Source: Bradyrhizobium murdochi (GTDB lineage Bacteria; Pseudomonadota; Alphaproteobacteria; Rhizobiales; Xanthobacteraceae). From it: 64,000 bases of DNA. The translations under genes were made by a program, and so were the position numbers. The DNA is taken from NCBI RefSeq assembly GCF_000472965.1, contig NZ_AXAU01000023.1:36095-100094 (forward strand). Direction: 5' to 3'. Shown piece by piece: positions 52,535 through 61,067 of this stretch. The notes under the pieces were generated by a model. The model saw only the letters and a program-made list of their open reading frames with translations. It was not told the origin of the DNA and made no database searches. Numbering within the stretch: the stretch's first letter is position 1; every line of letters begins with the position of its first letter.

Positions 52535-53473
52535 TCACTTCGTAATCCGATCCACCTCCGCCATCTCCTCGGCGCTCAAGGTCCAGCCGATCGCCTTCAC
52601 GTTCTGCTCGACCTGTTCGACGCGGGTGGCGCCGGCAATGACGCTTGTGACTTGCGGCCGCTGGGCGAGCCAGGAGAAGGCGAGTTCGAGCATGGTGTGG
52701 CCGCGCTCAAGTGCGAACGCCTGGAGCTTTTCGACGATATCCTCATTGCGCGCCGTGACGTAGCGGTCCTTCAGCGCCGGCGCCTTGGCGAAGCGTGTGT
52801 CGGCAGGGGCATCAGTCCCGCGCTTGTACTTGCCGGTGAGGAGACCGCTCGCCAGCGGGAAGAACGGCAGCAGGCCGAGCTTGTATTCCTGCGCCGCCGG
52901 CAGCAAATCCTTCTCGATGCCGCGCACCACGAGGCTGTATTCATCCTGGCAGGAGACGAAGCGGTTGACGTTCATCTGCCGCGCTATCATTTCGGCCTCC
53001 GCAATCCGCCAGGCCGGAAAGTTCGAATTGCCGATGTAGCGGACCTTGCCTTGGCGCACGAGCTCGTCGAGCGCGCGCAGCGTCTCTTCCATCGGCGTCA
53101 GGGGATCGTACTCATGCTGCTGGTAGAGATCGATGTAATCGGTCTTCAGCCGTTTCAGGCTGGCCTCGACCGCGGACATGATGTAGCGGCGCGAGGCGCC
53201 CTGCTTGGTGCCGTCGGTCGCCATCGGTTTGGCGTACTTCGTCGCCAGCACGATATCCTTGCGGCGGTCGCCGAGCACGGTGCCGAGCACGGTCTCGGAG
53301 CCGCCCATACCTGCATAGATGTCGGCGGTGTCGAACAGGGTGATGCCGAGGTCGATCGCCTTGTGGATGACCTTGCGCGAGGTCTCCAGATCGGTGCGCT
53401 GGCCGAAATTGTTGCAGCCGAGGCCGACGGCGGAAACACGCAGGCCGGAGCCGCCGAGGTTGCGAATTTGCAT
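52535..53473 (-). CDS. Aldo/keto reductase
   Basis: This 312-residue NADPH-dependent TIM-barrel reductase shows the catalytic tetrad positions in LFDTADIYAG (Asp, Tyr), VLATKYAKP (Lys) and LYQQHEYDPLTP (His). The family segments RYIGNSNFPAW and VIAGATRVEQVEQNVKA complete it. Members reduce aldehydes and ketones; the substrate is unknown. The layout shows it is transcribed alone. Confidence 0.92.
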   Translation of the reverse strand: MQIRNLGGSGLRVSAVGLGCNNFGQRTDLETSRKVIHKAIDLGITLFDTADIYAGMGGSETVLGTVLGDRRKDIVLATKYAKPMATDGTKQGASRRYIMSAVEASLKRLKTDYIDLYQQHEYDPLTPMEETLRALDELVRQGKVRYIGNSNFPAWRIAEAEMIARQMNVNRFVSCQDEYSLVVRGIEKDLLPAAQEYKLGLLPFFPLASGLLTGKYKRGTDAPADTRFAKAPALKDRYVTARNEDIVEKLQAFALERGHTMLELAFSWLAQRPQVTSVIAGATRVEQVEQNVKAIGWTLSAEEMAEVDRITK

Positions 53474-53885
53474 GGATCGATCCTGTGGGAAGAGCGGGAG
53501 GAGGGCGCATTGTGGCGCGCGCGGCTTCGGCCCGCAAGAAAAAGGGGGACCAGCGCCCGCGCTTGGCAGCCATGCGGCACAAAAAGATGCGGCCCCGGTC
53601 AGACGCGGCGACTGACGGGGACCGCTGGGGGCGCGTGATCTGAGACGGGGGGCCTGATCAGACGCAGGGGCAGGCTAGCTGCGCTTTGTTACGCGCGCGT
53701 GACGCTGGGACTTATCCACAGAGTCGATGTCGCCAGCCAACCCCCAGCTCTGACAATTCCGGCGCCATGAATTTTTGAATCTCAGGCGTCTCAGAAAGAT
53801 TTCAAATATTACGCTTGGCGAAGCAAGACTGGTTGTGCCGCCTATGCTAGGATAACCAAGGGTCGAAAAGCGCTTGGAGGGTCAA
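53474..53885. other. Intergenic region, no gene seen
   Basis: This gap of about 400 bp separates the divergent aldo/keto reductase and amidohydrolase genes. It holds one exact TTATCCACA at 53712-53720 and AT-rich sequence near 53765-53820 that may contain the amidohydrolase promoter. GGAGGG precedes the next start. Confidence 0.5.
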
Positions 53886-55232
53886 ATGGTCTCCAGCTAT
53901 CTCCGCCTTTTGGTCTGTGCGGTAGTTCTTTCGGCAAGTGGGGCGCAAGCTCAGCAGAGTAACGACGCAACCACGCTCTTCAACAACGTCAGAATATTCG
54001 ACGGCAAGGGCACGTCGCTGTCAGAGCCAACCAACGTGTTGGTTCGAGGCAATCTGATCGAAACAATTTCCCGAGCGCAGATCGCGGTCGACCGCCGCGC
54101 CGACACGCGTGTCATCGAAGGCGGCGGGCGCACGTTAATGCCGGGGCTGATCGACAATCATTGGCACGCGATGCTGGCGCGGGTGACGCCGGTGCAAGCG
54201 TTCGGTGACGTCGGCTACAACAATCTCGTTGCCGGCGACGAAGCGACAGACACTCTGATGCGCGGCTTCACCACCGTTCGCGACGTGGGCGGGCCGGTGT
54301 TCGGTCTCAAGCGCGCCATAGATGACGGGATCGTCAAAGGCCCGCGCATTTATCCGTCCGGCGCTATGATCACCGTCACGAGCGGCCACGGGGATTTCCG
54401 CCAGTTAACCGATCTGCCGCGGACGATCGGCGGCATGCTCACCCGCATGGAACAGGTCGGTGGCGCTATAGTTGCGGACAGCCCTGACGAGGTGCGCGTG
54501 CGCGCGCGCGAACAGCTCATGCAGGGCGCCTCCCAAGTCAAGTTGACGGCGGGCGGCGGGGTATCGTCCCCCTTCAGTCCGATCGACGTAACCACCTTCA
54601 CCGAGGCCGAATTGCGCGCCGCGGTTGAAGCCGCTGAGAACTGGGGCACATACGTCACCGCGCATGCCTTTACGCCGAATGCGATCCGGGGGGCTGTAGC
54701 GGCTGGCGTGAAATGTATCGAACACGGCACCCTGATGGACGAAGCTACCGCCAAGCTGATCGCCGAGAAGGGCGTTTGGCTCAGCCAGCAGCCGCTCCCC
54801 GAAGCCTTGAGGCTGGGTTTTCCCGAGGGTTCCGTCCAGCGCGCCAAGGCGGATGAGGTCTGGCCCGGCATAGCCAAGTCCTACGAGTTGGCGAGGAAGT
54901 ACAAGATCAAGACGGCGTGGGGCACCGATGTGCTGTTCTCCCGCGAACTGGCGCAACAACAAGGGGCAATTCTGGCCTCGCTTGCCCGTTGGTACACCCC
55001 CGCCGAAGCGCTGGTCATGGCGACATCGACAAACGCCGAGCTGCTGGCGCTGTCGGGAAAGCGCAATCCCTATCCGGGAAAGCTCGGTGTCGTAGAGCAG
55101 GGCGCGCTCGCCGATCTGCTCCTTGTCGACGGCAATCCACTGGAGGAGATCGGCCTCATTGCCGATCCCGCCAAAAACTTCAAAGTGATCATGAAGGACG
55201 GCATGATCTATAAGAACACGCTCACCAGGTGA
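53886..55232 (+). CDS. Exported amidohydrolase family protein
   Basis: This 448-residue protein has a signal peptide (LRLLVCAVVLSASGAQAQQ). The metallo-dependent hydrolase core starts at LMPGLIDNHWHAM, with the HxH metal ligands at residues 92 and 94. Further ligand positions are KLTAGGG, YVTAHAF, CIEHGTLMD and WGTDVLF. It resembles imidazolonepropionase- and prolidase-like amidohydrolases that hydrolyse cyclic amides or dipeptides. ATG 53886 is 7 nt after GGAGG. Export to the periplasm is predicted. Confidence 0.9.
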   Translation: MVSSYLRLLVCAVVLSASGAQAQQSNDATTLFNNVRIFDGKGTSLSEPTNVLVRGNLIETISRAQIAVDRRADTRVIEGGGRTLMPGLIDNHWHAMLARVTPVQAFGDVGYNNLVAGDEATDTLMRGFTTVRDVGGPVFGLKRAIDDGIVKGPRIYPSGAMITVTSGHGDFRQLTDLPRTIGGMLTRMEQVGGAIVADSPDEVRVRAREQLMQGASQVKLTAGGGVSSPFSPIDVTTFTEAELRAAVEAAENWGTYVTAHAFTPNAIRGAVAAGVKCIEHGTLMDEATAKLIAEKGVWLSQQPLPEALRLGFPEGSVQRAKADEVWPGIAKSYELARKYKIKTAWGTDVLFSRELAQQQGAILASLARWYTPAEALVMATSTNAELLALSGKRNPYPGKLGVVEQGALADLLLVDGNPLEEIGLIADPAKNFKVIMKDGMIYKNTLTR

Positions 55233-55260
55233 GAAATCTCCATCGATCCTCGATCGAACA

Positions 55261-55722
55261 TCAGAACAGCTTGCGGTAAACGACGAAGCCGGAGCGGTCC
55301 GCCACCTTGTCGTAGAGCTGCATCGCGGTGTGGTTGGTCTCGTGCGTTTGCCAATAGACGCGGGAACATCCTGCGCGTCTGGCCTGCTCGTATACGCCAT
55401 CGATGAGCGCACGGCCGACGCCCTTGCAGCGCGCTGCTGCGCTCGTGAACAGATCCTGCAGATAGCAGTTCGGCTCGATCATGGTCGTAGATCGGTGAAA
55501 CAGATAATGCGTCAGCCCGAGTAGCTCGTCGCCGCTCTCGGCCACCAGCGCATGCACCGGCTCATAGGCATCAAAGAAGCGCGCCCATGTCATCGCCGTG
55601 ATCTCGGGCGCCAGCGCGGTCGGGCCCGAACGGCCATAGAAGGCATTGTAGCCGTCCCATAGCGGAAGCCATTGCGCGTAGTCCTGGCGGGTGACGAAGC
55701 GGATGGTGAGGTCGCCGGGCAT
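55261..55722 (-). CDS. GNAT family N-acetyltransferase
   Basis: This 153-residue protein has the acetyl-CoA binding motif A in AAARCKGVGRALIDGVYEQA, followed by CSRVYWQTHETN, and it opens with LTIRFVTRQDYAQWLPLWDG. It should transfer an acetyl group to an amine. The acceptor is not known. It converges with the amidohydrolase gene. Confidence 0.88.
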   Translation of the reverse strand: MPGDLTIRFVTRQDYAQWLPLWDGYNAFYGRSGPTALAPEITAMTWARFFDAYEPVHALVAESGDELLGLTHYLFHRSTTMIEPNCYLQDLFTSAAARCKGVGRALIDGVYEQARRAGCSRVYWQTHETNHTAMQLYDKVADRSGFVVYRKLF

Positions 55723-55820
55723 GCGCGATTCCGTGTTGGTTAAGAGAGTGCGCGTCAGGGACGCGGGAACGAGGGATGATTATTGCAGATGTGGCAGCAG
55801 ACGATCAACTTATCGCTTTG

Positions 55821-56636
55821 CTACTCCGCGGCGCCGAGGTGCCTCGTGAGGCTGCGATGGCTGCTGCCGCGCAGCGCGCGATAATACTCCGCGCTGCCGG
55901 GATCGTCGATGTGGCGAACGAGATCAGTGACCGGCGTGTAGCTCAGCATGCGTCCGCCGTCGGGAAGCGCCGTGCAGGTGAAGCGCAGCACCTGTCCATC
56001 CGCGAGATCGAGGTTGATCGGCGTGGAATCGCCTGTTCGTATCATCTCGGTGCGCTTGGCGATGAAGCCGCTCAACTCGTCCTCCGGCAGTTGCCAGGCG
56101 CCGGTGTCGCGGCCGTGATACATCAGCGCAATGAAGGGCGGCTTGCTGTCGGCCTGCTCATCGGACAGCTTGAAATAATCGCGGAACGCGCGGTTGATGA
56201 ATTCGGCGCGAGTGGCGGAATCGAGCAGCACGATGCCGATGTCGACCTGATCGAGCGCGGCCGACAGGCGCTCCGCGGTAACGTGATGCTTCTTCTCCCA
56301 TGCGAATGCATCGACCCATCTTTTCCGCAACAACCCCGTGATCAGCGCGGTGCCGCCGGCAGTCGCCGCCAGCAGCAGCATGCGCGCAAGGTCGGACATG
56401 TCGTAACCAGGCGTAGCGCGGTGGTTGAGGAAGAACAGCGCTGATGACGCCACCGCTATGATGGCGCTGGCCATGCCGGAGACGATGCCGCTGATGGAAG
56501 CGGCAAAGGCGACAATGCAGACGAACAGCGGCGCGGGATTGGGGACTGCAACGAAGTGTCGGTCGACAACGAAGGCGATCATCGCCGTCGCCGTCGTGAG
56601 AGCCGGACCGGAGATTGCGCGCCAGTCTAACTGCAT
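55821..56636 (-). CDS. Membrane protein with DUF4118-like segments and a PAS domain
   Basis: This protein of about 271 residues has three or four hydrophobic segments near the N terminus. VPNPAPLFVCIVAFAASISG and IVSGMASAIIAVASSALFFL are like the KdpD-type DUF4118 domain. A PAS domain follows (LSAALDQVDIGIVLLDSATR, AEFINRAFRDYF). No kinase, GGDEF or EAL domain follows, so it is a sensor without an output domain or a truncated signalling protein. An upstream start at 56675 is possible. Confidence 0.75.
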   Translation of the reverse strand: MQLDWRAISGPALTTATAMIAFVVDRHFVAVPNPAPLFVCIVAFAASISGIVSGMASAIIAVASSALFFLNHRATPGYDMSDLARMLLLAATAGGTALITGLLRKRWVDAFAWEKKHHVTAERLSAALDQVDIGIVLLDSATRAEFINRAFRDYFKLSDEQADSKPPFIALMYHGRDTGAWQLPEDELSGFIAKRTEMIRTGDSTPINLDLADGQVLRFTCTALPDGGRMLSYTPVTDLVRHIDDPGSAEYYRALRGSSHRSLTRHLGAAE

Positions 56637-56839
56637 GCCCGTTCTCGCTGCTTGCCGGGAATAAGACGCAAGCATGCCTGATTGTTGCGATTGTGCACGC
56701 CTTTCTGCCGCCAGTCCTAAGAGAGCGTTGCGCGCATGCTTAAGACTTTCGCATTTTTGAAATCAAATGATATCGAGTTAAGGAACGTGGTACCGCACCC
56801 GACCATTGAGCTGCTCGACATTTTTGCAAGAGGACATTG

Positions 56840-57190
56840 ATGCCCACCGTTTCGCCGACGCTGCTGCCGATTCTGATGTTGTTTGCTTCCAACATCTTCA
56901 TGACCTTTGCCTGGTACGGGCATCTGAAATTCAAAGAAAGCCCATTGCCAATGGTGGTGCTGACGAGTTGGGGGATCGCCTTCGTCGAATACTGGCTGGC
57001 GGTGCCGGCCAACCGGTGGGGCAGCGCGGTGTACTCGGCGGCGCAGCTCAAGACCATGCAGGAGGTGATCACGCTGGTGGTGTTCGCCTGCTTCTCGGTG
57101 CTCTATCTGAAGGAGCCGCTGGGGTGGAATCACGCACTCGGCTTTCTCTTCATCGCGATCGGCGCGTTTTTGATCTTTCACAAATGGTGA
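56840..57190 (+). CDS. DMT-like small membrane protein (DUF486)
   Basis: This 116-residue protein has four hydrophobic segments and the DUF486 signatures FASNIFMTFAWYGHLKF and WGIAFVEYWLAVPANRWG. The family is a short relative of the drug/metabolite transporter EamA proteins; transport activity is unproven. ATG 56840 was chosen over the adjacent TTG. Confidence 0.88.
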   Translation: MPTVSPTLLPILMLFASNIFMTFAWYGHLKFKESPLPMVVLTSWGIAFVEYWLAVPANRWGSAVYSAAQLKTMQEVITLVVFACFSVLYLKEPLGWNHALGFLFIAIGAFLIFHKW

Positions 57191-57203
57191 GCGCAGATCG
57201 TCG

Positions 57204-58364
57204 TCATTTTACGGCCGGTGCCACCCGCAATACTCGTCCTGCCGAACTGTCGGTCAAAAGCCACAGCGCGCCGTCCGGCCCCTGACGGACGTCCCTGATA
57301 CGCTCGTGCAGGTTCTGCAGCAGGCGTTCCTCCGACGTCACCGCGTTGCCGTTCAGCGTCAGCCGCACCAGCATCGCGCTGCGCAGCGCGCCGGTAAACA
57401 GGCTGCCGTTCCATTTTGGAAACAGCTTTCCGGTGTAGAAGGCCATGCCCGACGGCGCGATCGACGGCACCCAATATTTGAGCGGCTGCTCCATGCCGTG
57501 CCTGGCCGTGCTCTCGTGGATTTTCGCGCCGGAATAATCGATGCCGTAGCCGATCACCGGCCAGCCGTAATTCTTGCCCTTGCCGACGATATTGACCTCG
57601 TCGCCGCCGCGGGGTCCGTGCTCGATTTCCCAGGGCTCGCCGCTCGCCGGATTGATCGCGAGCGCCTGCACGTTGCGGTGCCCGTAACTCCAGATTTCCG
57701 GCTTGGCATCGGCACGGCCGGCGAACGGATTGCCTGCAGGCACCGACCCGTCCGGCGTGATCCGGACTATCTTGCCGAGATGATTGCCGAGATTCTGCGC
57801 CTGGTCGCGATGGGTGAAGTGATCACCGAGCGCCACGAACAGATTGCCGTCGTCGGCCTGCGCGATGCGGCAGCCATAGTGATTGCCTGACGATAGCGGC
57901 CCCTGCTGGCGGAAGATGATCTTGACCTCGTCGAGACGGCCATTGTCGTCGCTCAGTTTCGCGCGCGCTGCCGTGGTGCGGCCGCCACCCGAGGTCCGTT
58001 CAGCGTAACAGAAATAGATGGTCCGGTTCTGCGCAAAGGATTTGTCGGTGACGACATCGTGCAGGCCGCCCTGGCCTGAGGCCCACACATCAGGCACGCC
58101 CTTGAGCGGCGGCGAGACCTGGCCCTCCGCGCTGACGAGGCGCATGCGGCCGGGACGCTCGGTCACCAGCATCGTTCCATTGGGCAGGAATGCCAGCGCC
58201 CACGGATTGACGAGGCCCCTCGCAATGGTGCGCACCTCGAGTTCGCCCGCCGACGAGTCGAACGCCGGCTCTTCGCCGCGCGTGCCGGTGGCGATCAGGA
58301 AGGAGACGGCGAGCAGGATCGCTACCGTCAAGGCGACGGTCACAAGGCCGACGGGTGTCTTCAT
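57204..58364 (-). CDS. PQQ-dependent sugar dehydrogenase family (soluble, Asd-like)
   Basis: This 386-residue protein begins with a signal peptide or anchor (VTVALTVAILLAVSFLIA). The beta-propeller of soluble aldose sugar dehydrogenases follows: LVNPWALAFLPNGTMLVTER, LHDVVTDKSF, YGCRIAQADDGNLFVALGDH and EHGPRGGDEVNIVGKGKNYGWP. PQQ and calcium ligands are expected in this region. It would oxidise sugars in the periplasm. No pqq genes are in view. Confidence 0.9.
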   Translation of the reverse strand: MKTPVGLVTVALTVAILLAVSFLIATGTRGEEPAFDSSAGELEVRTIARGLVNPWALAFLPNGTMLVTERPGRMRLVSAEGQVSPPLKGVPDVWASGQGGLHDVVTDKSFAQNRTIYFCYAERTSGGGRTTAARAKLSDDNGRLDEVKIIFRQQGPLSSGNHYGCRIAQADDGNLFVALGDHFTHRDQAQNLGNHLGKIVRITPDGSVPAGNPFAGRADAKPEIWSYGHRNVQALAINPASGEPWEIEHGPRGGDEVNIVGKGKNYGWPVIGYGIDYSGAKIHESTARHGMEQPLKYWVPSIAPSGMAFYTGKLFPKWNGSLFTGALRSAMLVRLTLNGNAVTSEERLLQNLHERIRDVRQGPDGALWLLTDSSAGRVLRVAPAVK

Positions 58365-58435
58365 TCTGGTCTACATCGCGATGCTGATCATCGCGCTTCG
58401 CTAGTCCAATGATGCAAACAGAACGGCTGGACCTG

Positions 58436-58609
58436 TCACGGAATGGGCATCGCGACGGTGGCCTTGATCGATAGCACCGTCAGGGTGACCACGAGGCAAA
58501 GCGATAGCGTGCCGATCGCAAGCGAGGTGGCGATGGCACCAAGCAACCGGGAAGAAGCGACGGGCGCGCGGCTGCTCTCGAAGCCGACCGCGCCGGGTGA
58601 CCGCATCAT
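58436..58609 (-). CDS. Small single-pass membrane protein
   Basis: A 57-codon gene reads MMRSPGAVGFESSRAPVASS and continues LLGAIATSLAIGTLSLCLVV TLT-type hydrophobic sequence. It ends SIKATVAMPIP. It has one clear membrane segment of about 22 residues and short polar ends. No ribosome site stands out except a weak GGATTTAGA. I do not recognise a family. Confidence 0.5.
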   Translation of the reverse strand: MMRSPGAVGFESSRAPVASSRLLGAIATSLAIGTLSLCLVVTLTVLSIKATVAMPIP

Positions 58610-58725
58610 AGTCTAAATCCTTGTAACGCGGGACGAATCACCCGCGACTCACGACGTCGGGAAAATCTTGCAGCGATCACCGGCAACATTGCGGCGACCA
58701 ATCGCTTAAAATGGCAGAATCACGG

Positions 58726-58762
58726 CAAAGGTTAACGTTATGCCCGCTATTGTTAACCTTTG
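58726..58762. promoter_or_regulatory. Inverted repeat CAAAGGTTAAC / GTTAACCTTTG
   Basis: Two 11-bp arms are separated by 15 nt and lie between the small membrane gene and the GST gene. The arms contain GTTAAC. It could be an operator or a hairpin; there is no T-run to call it a terminator. Both flanking genes are on the minus strand. Confidence 0.5.
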
Positions 58763-58800
58763 GCGGGGTGCTCGCGCGAAAGTGAGAAGGGCGAGGGTCG

Positions 58801-59454
58801 CTATGCGCCGGCGGCGATGTCGGCCTGATCGTCGACCTCGGTTTCCGGCCGCCAGTCCATCGTTACGAAACCGGGGGTCTGTTCGACCCGCCGCAGCCAG
58901 GCGCGGATGGCGGGGAAGGTCGCGAGGTCGTAGTCGCAGCGGTCGGCGACATGGGTGTAGCCGTACAGTGCGATATCGGCGACCGTGAGTTGTCCGGCCG
59001 CGAAATAGGCGCGGGTCTTGAGATGGTTTTCCATCACCTGGAGTGCGGCATAGCCGCGCTCCATCCAGTCCTCCAGCGCATGGGTCTGCAGGTCGCGGCC
59101 GCCCTTGACCAGGGACAGCCAGAAATATGCGGCGCCGATGTTGGGTTCGAGCGCGTGCTGCTCGAAGAACATCCATTGCAGCGCTTCGGCGCGCTCGACC
59201 CGCGACTCCGGCGCCAGGGACGTGCCGCCGCAGACATACCAGAGAATGGCGTTGGACTCGGCGAGGTAGCGTCCTTCGGCGACCTCCAACAGCGGCACCT
59301 GCCCGCTGGGGTTCTTCTCCAGGAACTCCGGCGTGCGGCTTTCGCCACGGAGAATGTCGATCTCGATCGCCTCATAGGGCGCGTTGAGCAGCGCCAGCGC
59401 AAGGCGGACCTTGTAGCTGTTGCCGGAGCGCTGCATCGAATAGAGCTTGTACAT
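58801..59454 (-). CDS. Glutathione S-transferase family protein
   Basis: This 217-residue protein has the thioredoxin-like domain MYKLYSMQRSGNSYKVRLAL, with NPSGQVPLLEV and ESNAILWYV. A helical domain with LTVADIALYGYTHVAD follows. The Ser in QRSGNSYK is a likely thiol-activating residue. Detoxification or thiol exchange is likely. The frame extends upstream of 59454, but the family starts at this ATG. Confidence 0.88.
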   Translation of the reverse strand: MYKLYSMQRSGNSYKVRLALALLNAPYEAIEIDILRGESRTPEFLEKNPSGQVPLLEVAEGRYLAESNAILWYVCGGTSLAPESRVERAEALQWMFFEQHALEPNIGAAYFWLSLVKGGRDLQTHALEDWMERGYAALQVMENHLKTRAYFAAGQLTVADIALYGYTHVADRCDYDLATFPAIRAWLRRVEQTPGFVTMDWRPETEVDDQADIAAGA

Positions 59455-59645
59455 CGTCGTTGGGTTCACTGGGGTCAGAGGCGCACGCGGGGACCGCCTT
59501 GCGGAAAGTCTTCGCGCCGCAACGCGGCTAAACAATGATGCCGATACGAATGCGTCGCAAGACCCGCTGAATGGAAAAAGTCGAAAACCTCTACTGCACT
59601 GCACGCGCGCAGAATGATTCCATCAACACGCCGGAACAACAAAGA

Positions 59646-60875
59646 TCACGCTTGCGCGACGCGGGTCGCGCCAAGCGCATGGCTCACCCGACCGAGGGCC
59701 GCGTGCCGCATTACGAGCGCATAGAGGGCCAGCTCCACGAACAGGCCCAGGGGTATGTAGCTGACGCCCGCGACGCTGCGCGACAAGAGCGGCACGATCC
59801 AGGCCGCGGCGAGCAGGCTGATCTCGAAATCGCGAAAGCCGTTGTTCAGCCCGTGCCGCGCAAAGAATGCGATCGCGACTGCGAGCACCACGAGGTCGTA
59901 ATCGAGCACATAGGGTGTTGCGAGCAGGCTGCCCAGCGCCAGCGCGGCAGCCTTGAGTTCGAAGGCGGCATCGCTGTGCCACAGCCAGGCGAGGCTGGCG
60001 GCGAGCAAGGCGAACAACGAGGCCTGCGCCGCATAGGCTGTCGGCACGTTCGCGCCCGATGCGCGGACGGCCGAGAAGATCGACTGGATTTTCTGCCAGC
60101 CGGTGCCGCCCTGTTCGAGCACGACCGTCTGCGTGAAATTCATGGAATCGGCAAAGGCATGCCAGATGCCGCTGCCGAGCATCGCGAAGCTGACCACGAC
60201 CAGCGCTACGACGGTGGCGGTCGCGGCGCCGATGGTGCGCCAGCGCCCGCCCGCCAGAAGCGCGATCGGAATCAACACGCCGAACTGCGGCTTGTAGGCG
60301 AGCAAGCCGATCAGCACGCCGGCAAGCCACGGCCGCCGGTCGAGCCAGTGCAGCGCGCCGCCGAGCAGGGCTGCGGTGAGAAATCCATTCTGGCCATGGC
60401 CGACATTGACGAGCACCGCGGGGAAGGCGGCGGCGACCAGCAACGTCTCCTGACGCGGCAGGATGGCGCGGATCGTTGCGAGGTAGGCGGCAAAACTCGC
60501 GACCAGCCAGAGCGCCAGTCCCCCGGCATAGGGAAGGGCGGCGACCAGAACGGCGATCGCAAAGAAGAACGGCGGATAGTGCCAGCCATAGAACGGCACG
60601 TCGCGGCCATCGAACACCGCTATCTCGGCCGCGTGCTGGAGCGCGGGCGTATAGGCGTCCGCGGCGCGGCCCTGCCAGGTCAGCGATCCTGCCGCATAGA
60701 CGTTCGAAAAATCGGTTCCGATCGGCTGGCCCGTGCGGTCGATGAGGCCGTCGGAAGCAGCGATCCATCCGGCGAAGATCAGGACCGAGAGGCCGAGCAG
60801 GATCAGGCTGTAGGCGCGCATGCGCGAAGCCGTCAGCCACTCGCCGGATCGCAACCCTTGCCAGATATGAGTCAT
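59646..60875 (-). CDS. GT87-like integral membrane glycosyltransferase (DUF2029)
   Basis: This 409-residue protein has about ten hydrophobic segments. The early loop GTDFSNVYAAGSLTWQGRAA followed by FYGWHYPPFFFAIA is typical of GT-C/GT87 polyprenol-phosphate-mannose transferases, and YKPQFG occurs further on. The Asp in GTDF is the likely catalytic acid. The sugar acceptor is unknown. It is the second membrane GT of this type in the window but has no nearby pathway genes. Confidence 0.85.
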   Translation of the reverse strand: MTHIWQGLRSGEWLTASRMRAYSLILLGLSVLIFAGWIAASDGLIDRTGQPIGTDFSNVYAAGSLTWQGRAADAYTPALQHAAEIAVFDGRDVPFYGWHYPPFFFAIAVLVAALPYAGGLALWLVASFAAYLATIRAILPRQETLLVAAAFPAVLVNVGHGQNGFLTAALLGGALHWLDRRPWLAGVLIGLLAYKPQFGVLIPIALLAGGRWRTIGAATATVVALVVVSFAMLGSGIWHAFADSMNFTQTVVLEQGGTGWQKIQSIFSAVRASGANVPTAYAAQASLFALLAASLAWLWHSDAAFELKAAALALGSLLATPYVLDYDLVVLAVAIAFFARHGLNNGFRDFEISLLAAAWIVPLLSRSVAGVSYIPLGLFVELALYALVMRHAALGRVSHALGATRVAQA

Positions 60876-61067
60876 TTCATCGCAGAATTTTTACGATTAT
60901 TGCGCCGACATTGCTCCGACCGTACCGAGCCAGCTTTAACGTTCCCTAAAGTTCGCCGTTATTTGGCCAAGCTTCTTGCGATGCAGCGCCCTGCGCCTTA
61001 GGGTGCGGCGTTCCCATCAAAAAGAGTCGTGAATTTCAGAGGTCACGACGTTTGCCAGGAGATAATG

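Noticed and set aside
53712..53720. Perfect DnaA box TTATCCACA as a possible origin
   Set aside because: Only one box is present, without an AT-rich unwinding element or oriC genes.
59571..61001. 476-codon plus-strand frame opposite the GT87-like gene
   Set aside because: It is the antisense shadow of a clear membrane protein.
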